Made by a program: the position numbers and the translations under genes
Source of the DNA: Vicinamibacterales bacterium
Lineage (GTDB): Bacteria; Acidobacteriota; Vicinamibacteria; Vicinamibacterales; UBA8438
Assembly (NCBI GenBank): GCA_958296065.1
Contig: CATQHX010000073.1
Coordinates: 124,001-188,000 of the forward strand
Direction of reading: 5' to 3'
DNA length: 64,000 bases
Shown: one piece after another, positions 56,832 to 64,000 of the stretch
Numbering within the stretch: the first letter of the stretch is position 1
Layout of the letters: each line of letters starts with the position of its first letter
Notes under the pieces: model-generated
Told to the model about the DNA's origin: nothing
Seen by the model: the letters and a program-made list of their open reading frames with translations, nothing else
Database searches by the model: none

Positions 56832-58328
56832 ATGCTGCCCACCTCTCTGGGGGGCCTGCGTCGGGCGGTCGACAAAGGCAAGATTCCCCACCGCAGCGTC
56901 AAGCAGGAGCTTCGCGACAATCTGATGAGACGGCTGCGGAACGGCGAGCCGCTGTTTCCCGGCGTCATCGGCTACGACGAGTCGGTCGTGCCGCAGGTGG
57001 CCAACGCCATCCTCTCGCAGCACGATTTCGTCCTGCTCGGCCTGCGGGGCCAGGCGAAGACGCGGCTGATACGGGGGCTGGCGGAGCTGCTCGACGAGAC
57101 GATCCCCGTCGTTCCGGGGTGTGACATCAACGACGATCCGCTCGCCCCGATCTGCGCCGCGTGCCGCGCCCGCGTCCAGGAGGAGGGAAACGACCTGCCC
57201 GTCTCGTGGCTCGATCGCTCCATGCGCTACATCGAGAAGTTGGCGACGCCCGACGTGACGATCGCCGACATGATCGGCGATATCGACCCGATCAAGGCGG
57301 CAGCGGCGGGACGCCGGCTCTCGGACGAGCTGACCGTCCACTACGGGCTGGTACCGCGCGCCAACCGCTGCATTTTCGCGATCAACGAGCTGCCGGACCT
57401 CGCCGGCAAGATCCAGGTCGGCCTGTTCAACATCCTGCAGGAAGGCGACATCCAGATCCGCGGCTACCCCGTCCGCCTGCGGCTGGACCTCGCCATGACG
57501 TTCACCGCCAATCCCGAGGATTACACCGCCCGCGGCAAGATCGTGACCCCCTTGAAGGACCGCATAGGGTCCGAGATCCGCACGCACTATCCGCGCACCC
57601 GCCACGAGGCCATCGCCATCACCGAGCAGGAAGCCTGGGTCGTTCGCGGCACTGCAACCGATGTGCTGATGCCGCTCTACGTACGCGAGGTGGTCGAGGA
57701 GGTCGCCTTCCAGGCAAGGGCGAACAACAAGATCGACGGCCGCTCGGGCGTGAGTCAGCGGATGCCGATCACGTGCATCGAGAACGTGGTGTCGAATGCC
57801 GAGCGTCGCGCGCTGGCGGCCGGCGAGACACCGGCGGCCCGCATCACCGACGTCTATGCGGCGCTGCCCTCGATAACCGGCAAGTTCGAGCTGGAGTACG
57901 AGGGCGAGTTGCGCGGAGCCGATGCCGTGGGGCGCGAGTTGATTCGCGCCGCGGTCGGCGCCGTCTTCGGAGGCTGGTTCGACGGTGTCGCCACGCACCA
58001 GGTGGTCGAGTGGTTCGAGATGGGCGGCACCTTGCAGGAGAGCGACACGACGTCGTCCGAGGCGTTCCTTGCGGACGTCGCCGAGATCCACGGCCTGCGG
58101 GAACTGGCCGCGCACGCCGGCGCCGCGGCCGGCGACCCGCCTCCACGCATTGCCTCGGCCGTCGACTTCGTGCTCGAAGGACTTTGCGCGCAGCGCAAGA
58201 TCAGCCGTAGCGACGGCGGCGGCTACGAAGCGGTTCCGAAGCCGGCCTCTCGGAAACAGGCGGCCAAGCCGGTCTTCGACTCCCGGCAGCCGCCACCGCG
58301 GCGCGACAAGAAGAACTACTACAACTGA
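56832..58328 (+). CDS. MoxR/magnesium-chelatase-like AAA ATPase
   Basis: 498 residues of the MoxR/ChlI-like AAA+ group. Walker A is the variant GLRGQAKT (70-77), and IFAINELPDLAGKIQVGLFNILQEGDI carries the Walker B-like and sensor region; AMTFTANPEDYTARGKIVTPLKDRIG is typical. An inserted CAAC motif about residue 105-120 may bind metal. It is followed by a VWA protein gene 9 bp downstream. MoxR-VWA pairs act as chaperones for metal insertion or assembly. ATG 56832 directly follows a -10-like hexamer. Confidence 0.88.
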   Translation: MLPTSLGGLRRAVDKGKIPHRSVKQELRDNLMRRLRNGEPLFPGVIGYDESVVPQVANAILSQHDFVLLGLRGQAKTRLIRGLAELLDETIPVVPGCDINDDPLAPICAACRARVQEEGNDLPVSWLDRSMRYIEKLATPDVTIADMIGDIDPIKAAAAGRRLSDELTVHYGLVPRANRCIFAINELPDLAGKIQVGLFNILQEGDIQIRGYPVRLRLDLAMTFTANPEDYTARGKIVTPLKDRIGSEIRTHYPRTRHEAIAITEQEAWVVRGTATDVLMPLYVREVVEEVAFQARANNKIDGRSGVSQRMPITCIENVVSNAERRALAAGETPAARITDVYAALPSITGKFELEYEGELRGADAVGRELIRAAVGAVFGGWFDGVATHQVVEWFEMGGTLQESDTTSSEAFLADVAEIHGLRELAAHAGAAAGDPPPRIASAVDFVLEGLCAQRKISRSDGGGYEAVPKPASRKQAAKPVFDSRQPPPRRDKKNYYN

Positions 58329-58337
58329 CGCGGGCAG

Positions 58338-59603
58338 ATGCGCTATCGGTACACGCGCTACACGGGCGAGGATCTCGAGGGCATCGACCTGGACGAGTTG
58401 ATTTCGAAGCTCTCCCGGCTGCTCCTTTCCAGCGGCTTCGGCAACCCGCACGGCCCCGACGACAGCCCGGCGGACGAGGACGGCGATCGCAGCCTGCAAT
58501 CCCTGCACGACGCGGTTCTCGATGCGCTGCTCAACGGCGGCCTGCTTTCCGACGACGCTCTCCAGCGCCTGCTGGGGGATCCGGCTGACGCCGATCAGGC
58601 GGACGGTCGGTCGGAACTCGAGGAGTTGATCCAGAAACTGATTGAGCAGATGGCAGCCCAGGGCTACATCTCGTTGGAGTCCGGCGAACCCGCCGCCGGC
58701 ACGGGCACAGGCCCGGGCCGTGATGCACCCCCCGCGCACTTCCGGGTGACCGACAAGAGCCTCGATTTCCTCGGCTATCGGGCGCTGCGCGAGCTGCTTG
58801 GATCGAGCGGGCGCAGCAGCGTCGGCCGACACGACACGCGGGAGCTCGCCACCGGCGTGGAGGCGGGAGGAGCTTCGAAGCCGTACGAGTTCGGAGACAC
58901 GCTGAACATCGACGCCAGCGGGACGATCGTCAACGCGGTACGACGGGCGCCAGCCGGCGCGGCCGGCACCATCGACGTGAACTACCAGGATCTGATGGTC
59001 GCACAGGGGGAGTACCAGAGCTCCTGCGCGACGGTGCTCATGCTCGACTGCAGCCACAGCATGATCCTGTACGGAGAGGATCGCTTCACACCGGCCAAGC
59101 AAGTGGCGCTGGCCCTGTCCCACCTGATCCGCAGCCAGTACCCGGGGGACGCGCTCAACGCCGTCCTGTTTCACGATTCCGCGGAAGAGATTCCGCTCAA
59201 GCAGCTCGCACGGGTGCGCGTCGGTCCCTACTACACGAACACCCGCGAAGGGCTCCGCCTGGCGCGCCGCATCCTCGAACGCCAGCGCAAGGACATGCGT
59301 CAGATCGTGATGATCACCGACGGCAAGCCCTCCGCCCTTACGCAGGCCGACGGGCACATCTACCGCAACGCGTTCGGCCTCGACCCGATGATCATCCGGG
59401 AGACGTTCGCCGAGGTGGCCAACTGCCGCCGCGCCGGCATCATGATCAACACGTTCATGCTGGCGCGCGACTACGAGCTGGTGAGCTTCGTGCGCCGGGT
59501 GGCGGCCATCTGTCGAGGCAAGGCGTACTTCACTACGCCGTACACCCTGGGACGCTATGTCCTCATGGACTACCTCGACAAGAAGACGAAGACGGTGCAC
59601 TGA
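58338..59603 (+). CDS. VWA domain-containing protein (MoxR partner)
   Basis: 421 residues. The N-terminal ~220 residues are acidic and helical. The von Willebrand A domain begins about residue 230 with a MIDAS motif DCSHS (Asp237, Ser239, Ser241), a later LNAVLFHDSAEEI, and MITDGKPSA. Cytosolic. MIDAS proteins of this kind partner MoxR ATPases to insert metals or remodel enzymes. It follows the ATPase gene by 9 bp and abuts the LON-domain gene (TGA/GTG adjacent). Confidence 0.87.
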   Translation: MRYRYTRYTGEDLEGIDLDELISKLSRLLLSSGFGNPHGPDDSPADEDGDRSLQSLHDAVLDALLNGGLLSDDALQRLLGDPADADQADGRSELEELIQKLIEQMAAQGYISLESGEPAAGTGTGPGRDAPPAHFRVTDKSLDFLGYRALRELLGSSGRSSVGRHDTRELATGVEAGGASKPYEFGDTLNIDASGTIVNAVRRAPAGAAGTIDVNYQDLMVAQGEYQSSCATVLMLDCSHSMILYGEDRFTPAKQVALALSHLIRSQYPGDALNAVLFHDSAEEIPLKQLARVRVGPYYTNTREGLRLARRILERQRKDMRQIVMITDGKPSALTQADGHIYRNAFGLDPMIIRETFAEVANCRRAGIMINTFMLARDYELVSFVRRVAAICRGKAYFTTPYTLGRYVLMDYLDKKTKTVH

Positions 59604-60248
59604 GTGCCAACCGCCACGCTGCCCGACCGGATACCGATCTTCCCGCTCCCGAACGTGGTGCTGTTCCCGGACGTCTACCTGCCACTGCACATCTTCGAGC
59701 CGCGCTACCGCGAGATGGTGGCCGACACCATCGACCGCGACCGGTTGATCGGGATGGTGTTGCTCCGGGACGGCTGGCAGCGACACTCCGGCCCGAATCC
59801 GCCGATTTTCACGATCGGCTGCGCGGGACACATCACCCACGTCGCGTCACTTGCCGACGGGCGCTACAACATCGTGCTGCGAGGAGTCCAGCGCTTCCGG
59901 GTACAGGGTGAGGACCATTCGAGGCCGTACCGCATCGCCACGGTCGAGATCCTGCCCGATCGTCCCATTGCCGGGCGACAGGACCGCTTGCGGGCGGGCC
60001 GGCAAAGGCTGGAGAACCTGCTCGGCCGGCAGGCGCCGGAAGCCGCGGCAACCTCCCGGATACCCCCGGGCATGGCCGACGCCGAGTTGGTCAACGTCCT
60101 GTCCCAGTATCTGGAGTTCGAGCCGATCGAGCGGCAGGCGCTCCTGGAAAAGGACGACCCCTGCGAACGGTGCGCTGCGCTGATCGACCTGCTGGAGATG
60201 CGCCTGCTGACCCACGGCACACCGTTCTCGAGCGCAGGCGTGCAGTAG
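59604..60248 (+). CDS. LON peptidase substrate-binding (N-terminal) domain protein
   Basis: 214 residues containing only the N-terminal LON substrate-binding domain (IPIFPLPNVVLFPDVYLPLHIFEPRYREM, YNIVLRGVQRFRV) and no ATPase or protease domain. Such stand-alone proteins may act as adaptors or chaperones. GTG 59604 directly follows the TGA of the VWA gene; upstream sequence provides no other start. Third gene of a compact operon. Confidence 0.9.
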   Translation: MPTATLPDRIPIFPLPNVVLFPDVYLPLHIFEPRYREMVADTIDRDRLIGMVLLRDGWQRHSGPNPPIFTIGCAGHITHVASLADGRYNIVLRGVQRFRVQGEDHSRPYRIATVEILPDRPIAGRQDRLRAGRQRLENLLGRQAPEAAATSRIPPGMADAELVNVLSQYLEFEPIERQALLEKDDPCERCAALIDLLEMRLLTHGTPFSSAGVQ

Positions 60249-60257
60249 GACTGCCGA

Positions 60258-61259
60258 CTACGCGCCCACCACCTCGCGCCCGAGACGGCGGGCGATGTGC
60301 TCGACGACGACCCGGCCATGAAACCGGCCGTTCTCGATGAACACCTCGCCCCGATTGGCCCCGGCGACCACTGCGCCGGCAAGGTAGAGACCGGGCACGT
60401 TCGTCTCGAATGTCTCCGGGTCGTGCCTTGGCACGTTGTTGGCCGCGACCTCGATGCCCGATCCGCGCAGAAAGTCCAGGTCGGCCAGATAGCCGGTCAA
60501 CAGAAAGACGCCTTCGGCGGGGAGCGCATCGCGCACACCATCCCGCTCGACGACGACCTCCCGCGGCCGGATCTCGACGATGCGGGTCTCGAACCGCGCC
60601 GCGATCGAACCTTCCTTGATGCGGTTCTCGATATCCGGCTTGACCCAGTACTTGATGGACGAGCCGAGCTCGGCCCGGCGATGCACCAGCGTGACGTGCG
60701 CCCCGCTCCTGTGCAGGTCGAGGGCCGCCTCGGCCGCGGAGTTCTTGCCACCTACGACCACCACCGGCTTGCGGTAGAACTCGTGCGGCTCCGTGTAGTA
60801 GTGGGAGACGTGCGGCAGGTCCTCGCCAGGGACGCCGAGCTGGTTGGGGTGATCGTAGCAGCCGCTGGCGATGACCACGGTTCGGGCGTGCCACGTCTGT
60901 TCGACGTGCGCGTCGTGTGTCGTCCGGACCGTGAAGACGTCATCGTCTCCGCGGCGGATCGCGGTCACCGAGTAGCCGAAATCGATGGCCAGCTCGTAGG
61001 CATCGACGACACGCCGGTAGTACCGCAACGTCTCGTCCCGCGTCGGTTTCCCGTGCGGCGTGACGAACGGCAGGCCGCCGATCTCGAGCAGGTCCGGCGT
61101 GGTGAAGAACACCATCTGGCCGGGAAAATGGAAGAGCGAGTTGACCAGCACACCCTTCTCGAACGCGCGAAAGTCGAGGCCGGCCTGCTTGGCCGCGATT
61201 GCGGCGGCAAGGCCCGCCGGCCCGGCACCGACGATGATGAGATCCTGAATTGACTTCAT
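60258..61259 (-). CDS. ypdA: YpdA-family FAD/NAD(P)H thiol-disulfide reductase (bacillithiol-type)
   Basis: 333 residues matching YpdA, the putative bacillithiol disulfide reductase. FAD motif DLIIVGAGPAGLAAAIAAKQ, LFHFPGQMVFFTTPDLLEIGG (characteristic), VVIASGCYDHPNQLGVPGED, second nucleotide motif VVVVGGKNSAAEAALDL and GYLADLDFL are visible. It has no redox CxxC, as in the family. It lies 16 bp after the 61276 gene and ends the hbd-folE operon. Bacillithiol synthesis genes are not in the window. Confidence 0.9.
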   Translation of the reverse strand: MKSIQDLIIVGAGPAGLAAAIAAKQAGLDFRAFEKGVLVNSLFHFPGQMVFFTTPDLLEIGGLPFVTPHGKPTRDETLRYYRRVVDAYELAIDFGYSVTAIRRGDDDVFTVRTTHDAHVEQTWHARTVVIASGCYDHPNQLGVPGEDLPHVSHYYTEPHEFYRKPVVVVGGKNSAAEAALDLHRSGAHVTLVHRRAELGSSIKYWVKPDIENRIKEGSIAARFETRIVEIRPREVVVERDGVRDALPAEGVFLLTGYLADLDFLRGSGIEVAANNVPRHDPETFETNVPGLYLAGAVVAGANRGEVFIENGRFHGRVVVEHIARRLGREVVGA

Positions 61260-61275
61260 GCCTGCGTACTTCGAG

Positions 61276-61899
61276 CTATCGGGACAGGTACTCGAGCTTC
61301 ATCTCGCTGACGATCGCGACCGGCCGCCCCGGTGACCAGATGCGCTCCAGATTGCCTTCGATGCCGGTCAGCTCCAGGGTCTGGCCCACGAGGACCACCT
61401 GGTCCAGGTCGGCCGGGATTGTAACGAACACCCGTTCCACTCCGGTGGGCGCGACCGCCTTGAGCCCATCCGGGCCGGCGCCCCCACCGACCCGGTCGAA
61501 CAGGTCGTCCGCGGTCCTGAACTCGTTCAGAACGTAACGCCGTGCGAGCACGTCCCCCACCGGTGAAGCGACCGCCACCTCGGCCAGATAGCGCACGTAC
61601 GCGCGGCCCCGCCTGACGTCGTCCTCGGAATAGGTGTGGCGGTTGTGAAGATTGAACGAGAGCATCGCCTCACCGCGCCGCGGCGGGAGGACGACAGTGA
61701 TTCCCAGGGTGGGATCCTGCTGGGCAAGGACGTCGCAGAAGACGAGATCCGTCTCCACGCCGATGCCGAGAACCGACGGACAACGAACCTCCACCGATTC
61801 GACGAGGTTCCCCTGCCCGCCAGCGGCCGGCGTCGCGACCCCGGCCGCGATACCTGCCAGCGCCGGCCAAATCCACCCCCGGATGCGCAACCGTCTCAT
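61276..61899 (-). CDS. secreted hypothetical protein, coupled to folE
   Basis: 207 residues with a signal peptide (first ~28 residues, ending AAGGQ). The mature sequence is beta-rich with VRCPSVLGIGVETDLVFCDVLAQQDP (two cysteines, perhaps disulfide-bonded) and ITVVLPPRRGEAMLSFNLHNRHTYSEDD. I do not recognise the family. ATG 61899 overlaps the folE stop by four bases (ATGA), so translation is coupled, though the cellular roles differ. Confidence 0.65.
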   Translation of the reverse strand: MRRLRIRGWIWPALAGIAAGVATPAAGGQGNLVESVEVRCPSVLGIGVETDLVFCDVLAQQDPTLGITVVLPPRRGEAMLSFNLHNRHTYSEDDVRRGRAYVRYLAEVAVASPVGDVLARRYVLNEFRTADDLFDRVGGGAGPDGLKAVAPTGVERVFVTIPADLDQVVLVGQTLELTGIEGNLERIWSPGRPVAIVSEMKLEYLSR

Positions 61900-62534
61900 G
61901 TTGGCGCCACCTCCCCGGCTCCGGCTGCGACCCGGGCCGGATCCAGCGCGGCTCGCATGTCGCCACGCAGCTTGAGCAGCTCGAGGAACTCCATCCGCGT
62001 CCGGGCGTCCGACCGAAATGCGCCACGCATGGCGCTCGTAAGAGCGAAAGCGTTCTGCTTCTCGACGCCGCGCATCAGCATGCACAGGTGCGTCGCCTCG
62101 ATCACGACGCCGACGCCGAGCGGGTCGAGCTTGTCCGAGATGACTTCCGCAATCTGATTGGTCAATCGCTCCTGGATCTGCAGCCGGCGGCTGAACACGT
62201 CGAGGAGACGAGGGATCTTGCTCAACCCCACCACCCGGTCGCGTGGAAGGTACGCGATGTGGCATTTGCCGAAGAACGGCAGCAGGTGATGCTCGCACAG
62301 ACTGTAGAAATCGATGTCCCTTACGATCACCATCTCGCTGCCGCCGACCGTGAAGAGTGCGTTGTTCAGCACGGCGTCGATGTCCTGACCGTACCCGCTG
62401 GTCAGAAACTTGAGCGCTTCCGCCACGCGGACGGGCGTGCGGGCCAGACCCTCGCGGGTCGGATCCTCACCGACCTCGGCCAGCAGCGTCTCGACCGCTG
62501 CCTTGACGCGTCCCTCGTTCATCGGCAGCGACAT
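61896..62534 (-). CDS. folE: GTP cyclohydrolase I
   Basis: 212 residues. Converts GTP to dihydroneopterin triphosphate, first step of tetrahydrofolate (and related pterin) synthesis. Zinc ligands lie in LCEHHLLPFFGKCHIAYLP and THLCMLMRGVEKQNA; the family sequence KIPRLLDVFSRRLQIQERLT is intact. ATG 62534 overlaps the stop of hbd by one base (TGATG) and the gene overlaps the downstream secreted-protein gene by four. Confidence 0.95.
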   Translation of the reverse strand: MSLPMNEGRVKAAVETLLAEVGEDPTREGLARTPVRVAEALKFLTSGYGQDIDAVLNNALFTVGGSEMVIVRDIDFYSLCEHHLLPFFGKCHIAYLPRDRVVGLSKIPRLLDVFSRRLQIQERLTNQIAEVISDKLDPLGVGVVIEATHLCMLMRGVEKQNAFALTSAMRGAFRSDARTRMEFLELLKLRGDMRAALDPARVAAGAGEVAPT

Positions 62535-63382
62535 CAGTACGTGTAGAAACCCCGGCCGGTCTTTCGGCCGTGCCATCCGGCCAGGACCATTCGCTTCAGG
62601 AGCGGCGGCGGCGCGTACCGCGGATCCTTGAACTCGTCGAACATGATTCCGGCAATGTAGCAGGTCGTGTCGAGCCCCACGAAATCGAGGAGCGTGAACG
62701 GGCCCATCGGGTAACCGCACCCGAGTGACATGGTCTTGTCGATGTCCTCGATGGTGCCCACTCCCTCCTCGTGGGCACGGATCGCGTCGAGCAGGTACGG
62801 AATGAGGAGCCGGTTGGCGATGAACCCGGGCCGGTCCGGCGCAGTTACCGGATCCTTGCCGACGCTGCGTCCGAAGGCGAACACACCGTCGCAGGTCTCG
62901 TCGCTGGTCGCGAGCCCCCGAATGACCTCGACCAGCTTCATGATCGGCACCGGACTGAAGAAATGCAGCCCCACGAACCGGTCCGGGCGTCGCGTCTGCG
63001 CCGCCAACTCGGTGATGCAAAGCGACGACGTGTTGCTCGCAAAGACGGTCTCCGCCCGAACCAGCCCCTCCAACGCCCCGAACACCTCACGCTTGGCGTC
63101 GATGTCTTCGACGATCGCCTCGACAATCAGATCGCAGTCCGCCAGATCCTCGAGCCGGCCGGTGCCGCTGAGATTGGCCAACGTGCGATCCCTGTCCTCC
63201 GCCGCCACCTTGCCCCGGCGGACGCCGGACTCCAGGAAGGACTCGATCCGGCCGATACCGGCGGCAGCAGTCTCGTCGTCCACCTCACGCACTATGGTGC
63301 GGTAGCCGGCCTGCGCCGATACCTGCGCGATACCGGAACCCATCAATCCACACCCGACCACGCCGACGGTTTGATAAGCCAT
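62534..63382 (-). CDS. hbd: 3-hydroxybutyryl-CoA dehydrogenase
   Basis: 282 residues, the usual length. Oxidises 3-hydroxybutyryl-CoA to acetoacetyl-CoA with NAD(P). Nucleotide motif GVVGCGLMGSGIAQVSAQ near the N terminus, the catalytic histidine in LHFFSPVPIMKLVEVI, NTSSL, and the C-terminal domain GYPMGPFTLLDFVGLD are present. Stop overlaps folE. A TATGAT hexamer lies about 45 bases before the ATG. Confidence 0.93.
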   Translation of the reverse strand: MAYQTVGVVGCGLMGSGIAQVSAQAGYRTIVREVDDETAAAGIGRIESFLESGVRRGKVAAEDRDRTLANLSGTGRLEDLADCDLIVEAIVEDIDAKREVFGALEGLVRAETVFASNTSSLCITELAAQTRRPDRFVGLHFFSPVPIMKLVEVIRGLATSDETCDGVFAFGRSVGKDPVTAPDRPGFIANRLLIPYLLDAIRAHEEGVGTIEDIDKTMSLGCGYPMGPFTLLDFVGLDTTCYIAGIMFDEFKDPRYAPPPLLKRMVLAGWHGRKTGRGFYTY

Positions 63383-63457
63383 TGCGATGCCTGCGCGCTA
63401 CTTCATGAGACGTGCAAACCTGGATCATAGCAAAGGCCCCGTGCCCGCCCGACGCGA

Positions 63458-63493
63458 CAGGAATCTGCGCCGCTGCTGGGACGCGTATTCCTG
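63458..63493 (-). repeat. decayed fragment of the interspersed repeat
   Basis: Read on the minus strand, GCGGCGCAGATTCCTG differs at one position from the right arm of repeat copy 4, and CAGGAAT/ATTCCTG form a short inverted repeat. It lies downstream of the partial gene at 63571, again at a gene 3' end. The other module is absent. Confidence 0.45.
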
Positions 63494-63570
63494 GACGGGC
63501 CTGGTTGGGCATCAGCGTCCCGCAGAAGAAGGCGGGGCGGGGCGGTGCAGATGTCGCGGGCGGCGGGCCA

Positions 63571-64000
63571 TCAAGGAGCGGTCGCGGCATCCACCTCGGA
63601 ACGGTCGGGCAAGAGCTCCAGCACCGCGTCGGAAGGCAGATCGAATGCCAGCGTCACGTTCGTGCCGGCGGCGACCAGGCGAACGGAATCGAGCAGGCCG
63701 CGCAGTTCCGGACGCGAACCGACCTGCAGGCGGGCAAGGGCGAGGAAGCCCTGCAACAGGTCTCGCAGGTTGCGCCCCGTCTCCTCGTCGCGCGCCACCG
63801 CCGTCAATGTCCCGGCCACCCCACCGTTGACCTGGATCCCGACTGCGAATGCCTCGACCTGAGAGACCTGTGACTCCACCTGATCGGGAAGCCACTCGCC
63901 GCCGGCCGCATCGTCGAGCCGGCCGACGGTCCACGCCGTGCTCGCGCTGTCGACATGGCTCAGCAGGCCCATCAACGAATCGTTCGAGTCGACACCCCCT
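63571..64000 (-). CDS. partial hypothetical protein, cut by window end
   Basis: The C-terminal ~142 residues of a protein whose frame is open to base 64000. Visible: GLLSHVDSASTAWTVGRLDD, QVEAFAVGIQVNGGVAGTLTAVARDEETGRNLRDLLQGF and the ending VTLAFDLPSDAVLELLPD. The layout (a domain comparing real and tolerated values with a helical segment after DEETGRNLRDLL) resembles secreted or lipoprotein families of unknown function. The start is outside the window; a TTG and an ATG near 63975 are internal. Confidence 0.6.
   Translation of the reverse strand, partial: GGVDSNDSLMGLLSHVDSASTAWTVGRLDDAAGGEWLPDQVESQVSQVEAFAVGIQVNGGVAGTLTAVARDEETGRNLRDLLQGFLALARLQVGSRPELRGLLDSVRLVAAGTNVTLAFDLPSDAVLELLPDRSEVDAATAP

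Noticed and set aside
56661..59840. N-terminal extension of the nifJ reading frame to over 2600 codons
   Set aside because: The frame is antisense to the MoxR, VWA and LON genes, has low-complexity arginine/valine-rich content and no domain. NifJ homology begins at ATG 56660.

Overview
High-GC bacterial chromosome segment with dense operons on both strands. The gene repertoire points to the phylum Acidobacteriota, most likely a Vicinamibacteria-like lineage. The pointers are an Oar-type TonB-dependent receptor followed by CRTAC1-type and TPR lipoproteins, DUF3604 and M49-like secreted proteins, a very long pyruvate:ferredoxin oxidoreductase and split nuo genes. There is no rRNA gene in the window, so the assignment is an inference. 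I see no phage, transposase or CRISPR array; this is mostly core and envelope chromosome.

Layout. 1-4.5 kb: HupE/UreJ-like membrane protein (5' end outside the window), DUF3604 lipoprotein and a polytopic permease. 4.6-6.6 kb: a small conserved protein and two coupled alpha/beta hydrolases. 6.7-13.7 kb: TonB receptor, CRTAC1 lipoprotein and TPR lipoprotein behind one promoter. 13.8-17.4 kb: SEC-C protein and a DUF4143 ATPase with a palindromic operator. 17.7-23.1 kb: ilvDBNC operon preceded by an Ile/Val-rich leader peptide and a terminator hairpin (an attenuator). 23.3-28.5 kb: lipoprotein, tRNA-Arg(TCT), Uma2 protein, hemerythrin, small proteins, DUF3810 protein and a degenerate ABC ATPase. 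28.5-35 kb: molybdopterin oxidoreductase, YggX, ATP-grasp enzyme, sodium:solute symporter and LigD-type phosphoesterase. 35.2-41 kb: YvcK/CofD-like protein, membrane protein, YheT-like hydrolase, DUF72, zinc-ribbon protein and TlpA thioredoxin. 41.3-46.2 kb: a protease/propeller/barrel protein behind a consensus sigma-54 promoter, and a double retropepsin-like protein. 46.3-56.7 kb: central metabolism (nuoI, nuoB, ferredoxin, lipA, lpdA, M49-like peptidase, giant nifJ). 56.8-60.2 kb: MoxR ATPase, VWA protein and LON-domain protein. 60.3-64 kb: hbd-folE-hypothetical-ypdA operon and a protein cut by the window end.

Functional threads. Valine/isoleucine synthesis is complete as far as ilvBN, ilvC and ilvD, and appears to be controlled by attenuation. 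Ferredoxin-linked carbon and electron metabolism is represented by NifJ, a ferredoxin, NuoB and NuoI; lipoate-dependent dehydrogenase parts (LipA, Lpd) lie beside them. Thiol/redox functions (YpdA, TlpA, YggX) are scattered.

The least expected structure is a family of roughly 105-bp two-hairpin repeats, five good copies plus decayed ones, each placed at gene 3' ends. Several genes lack a Shine-Dalgarno sequence but have a -10-like hexamer 5-8 nt before the start codon, suggesting frequent leaderless mRNAs.
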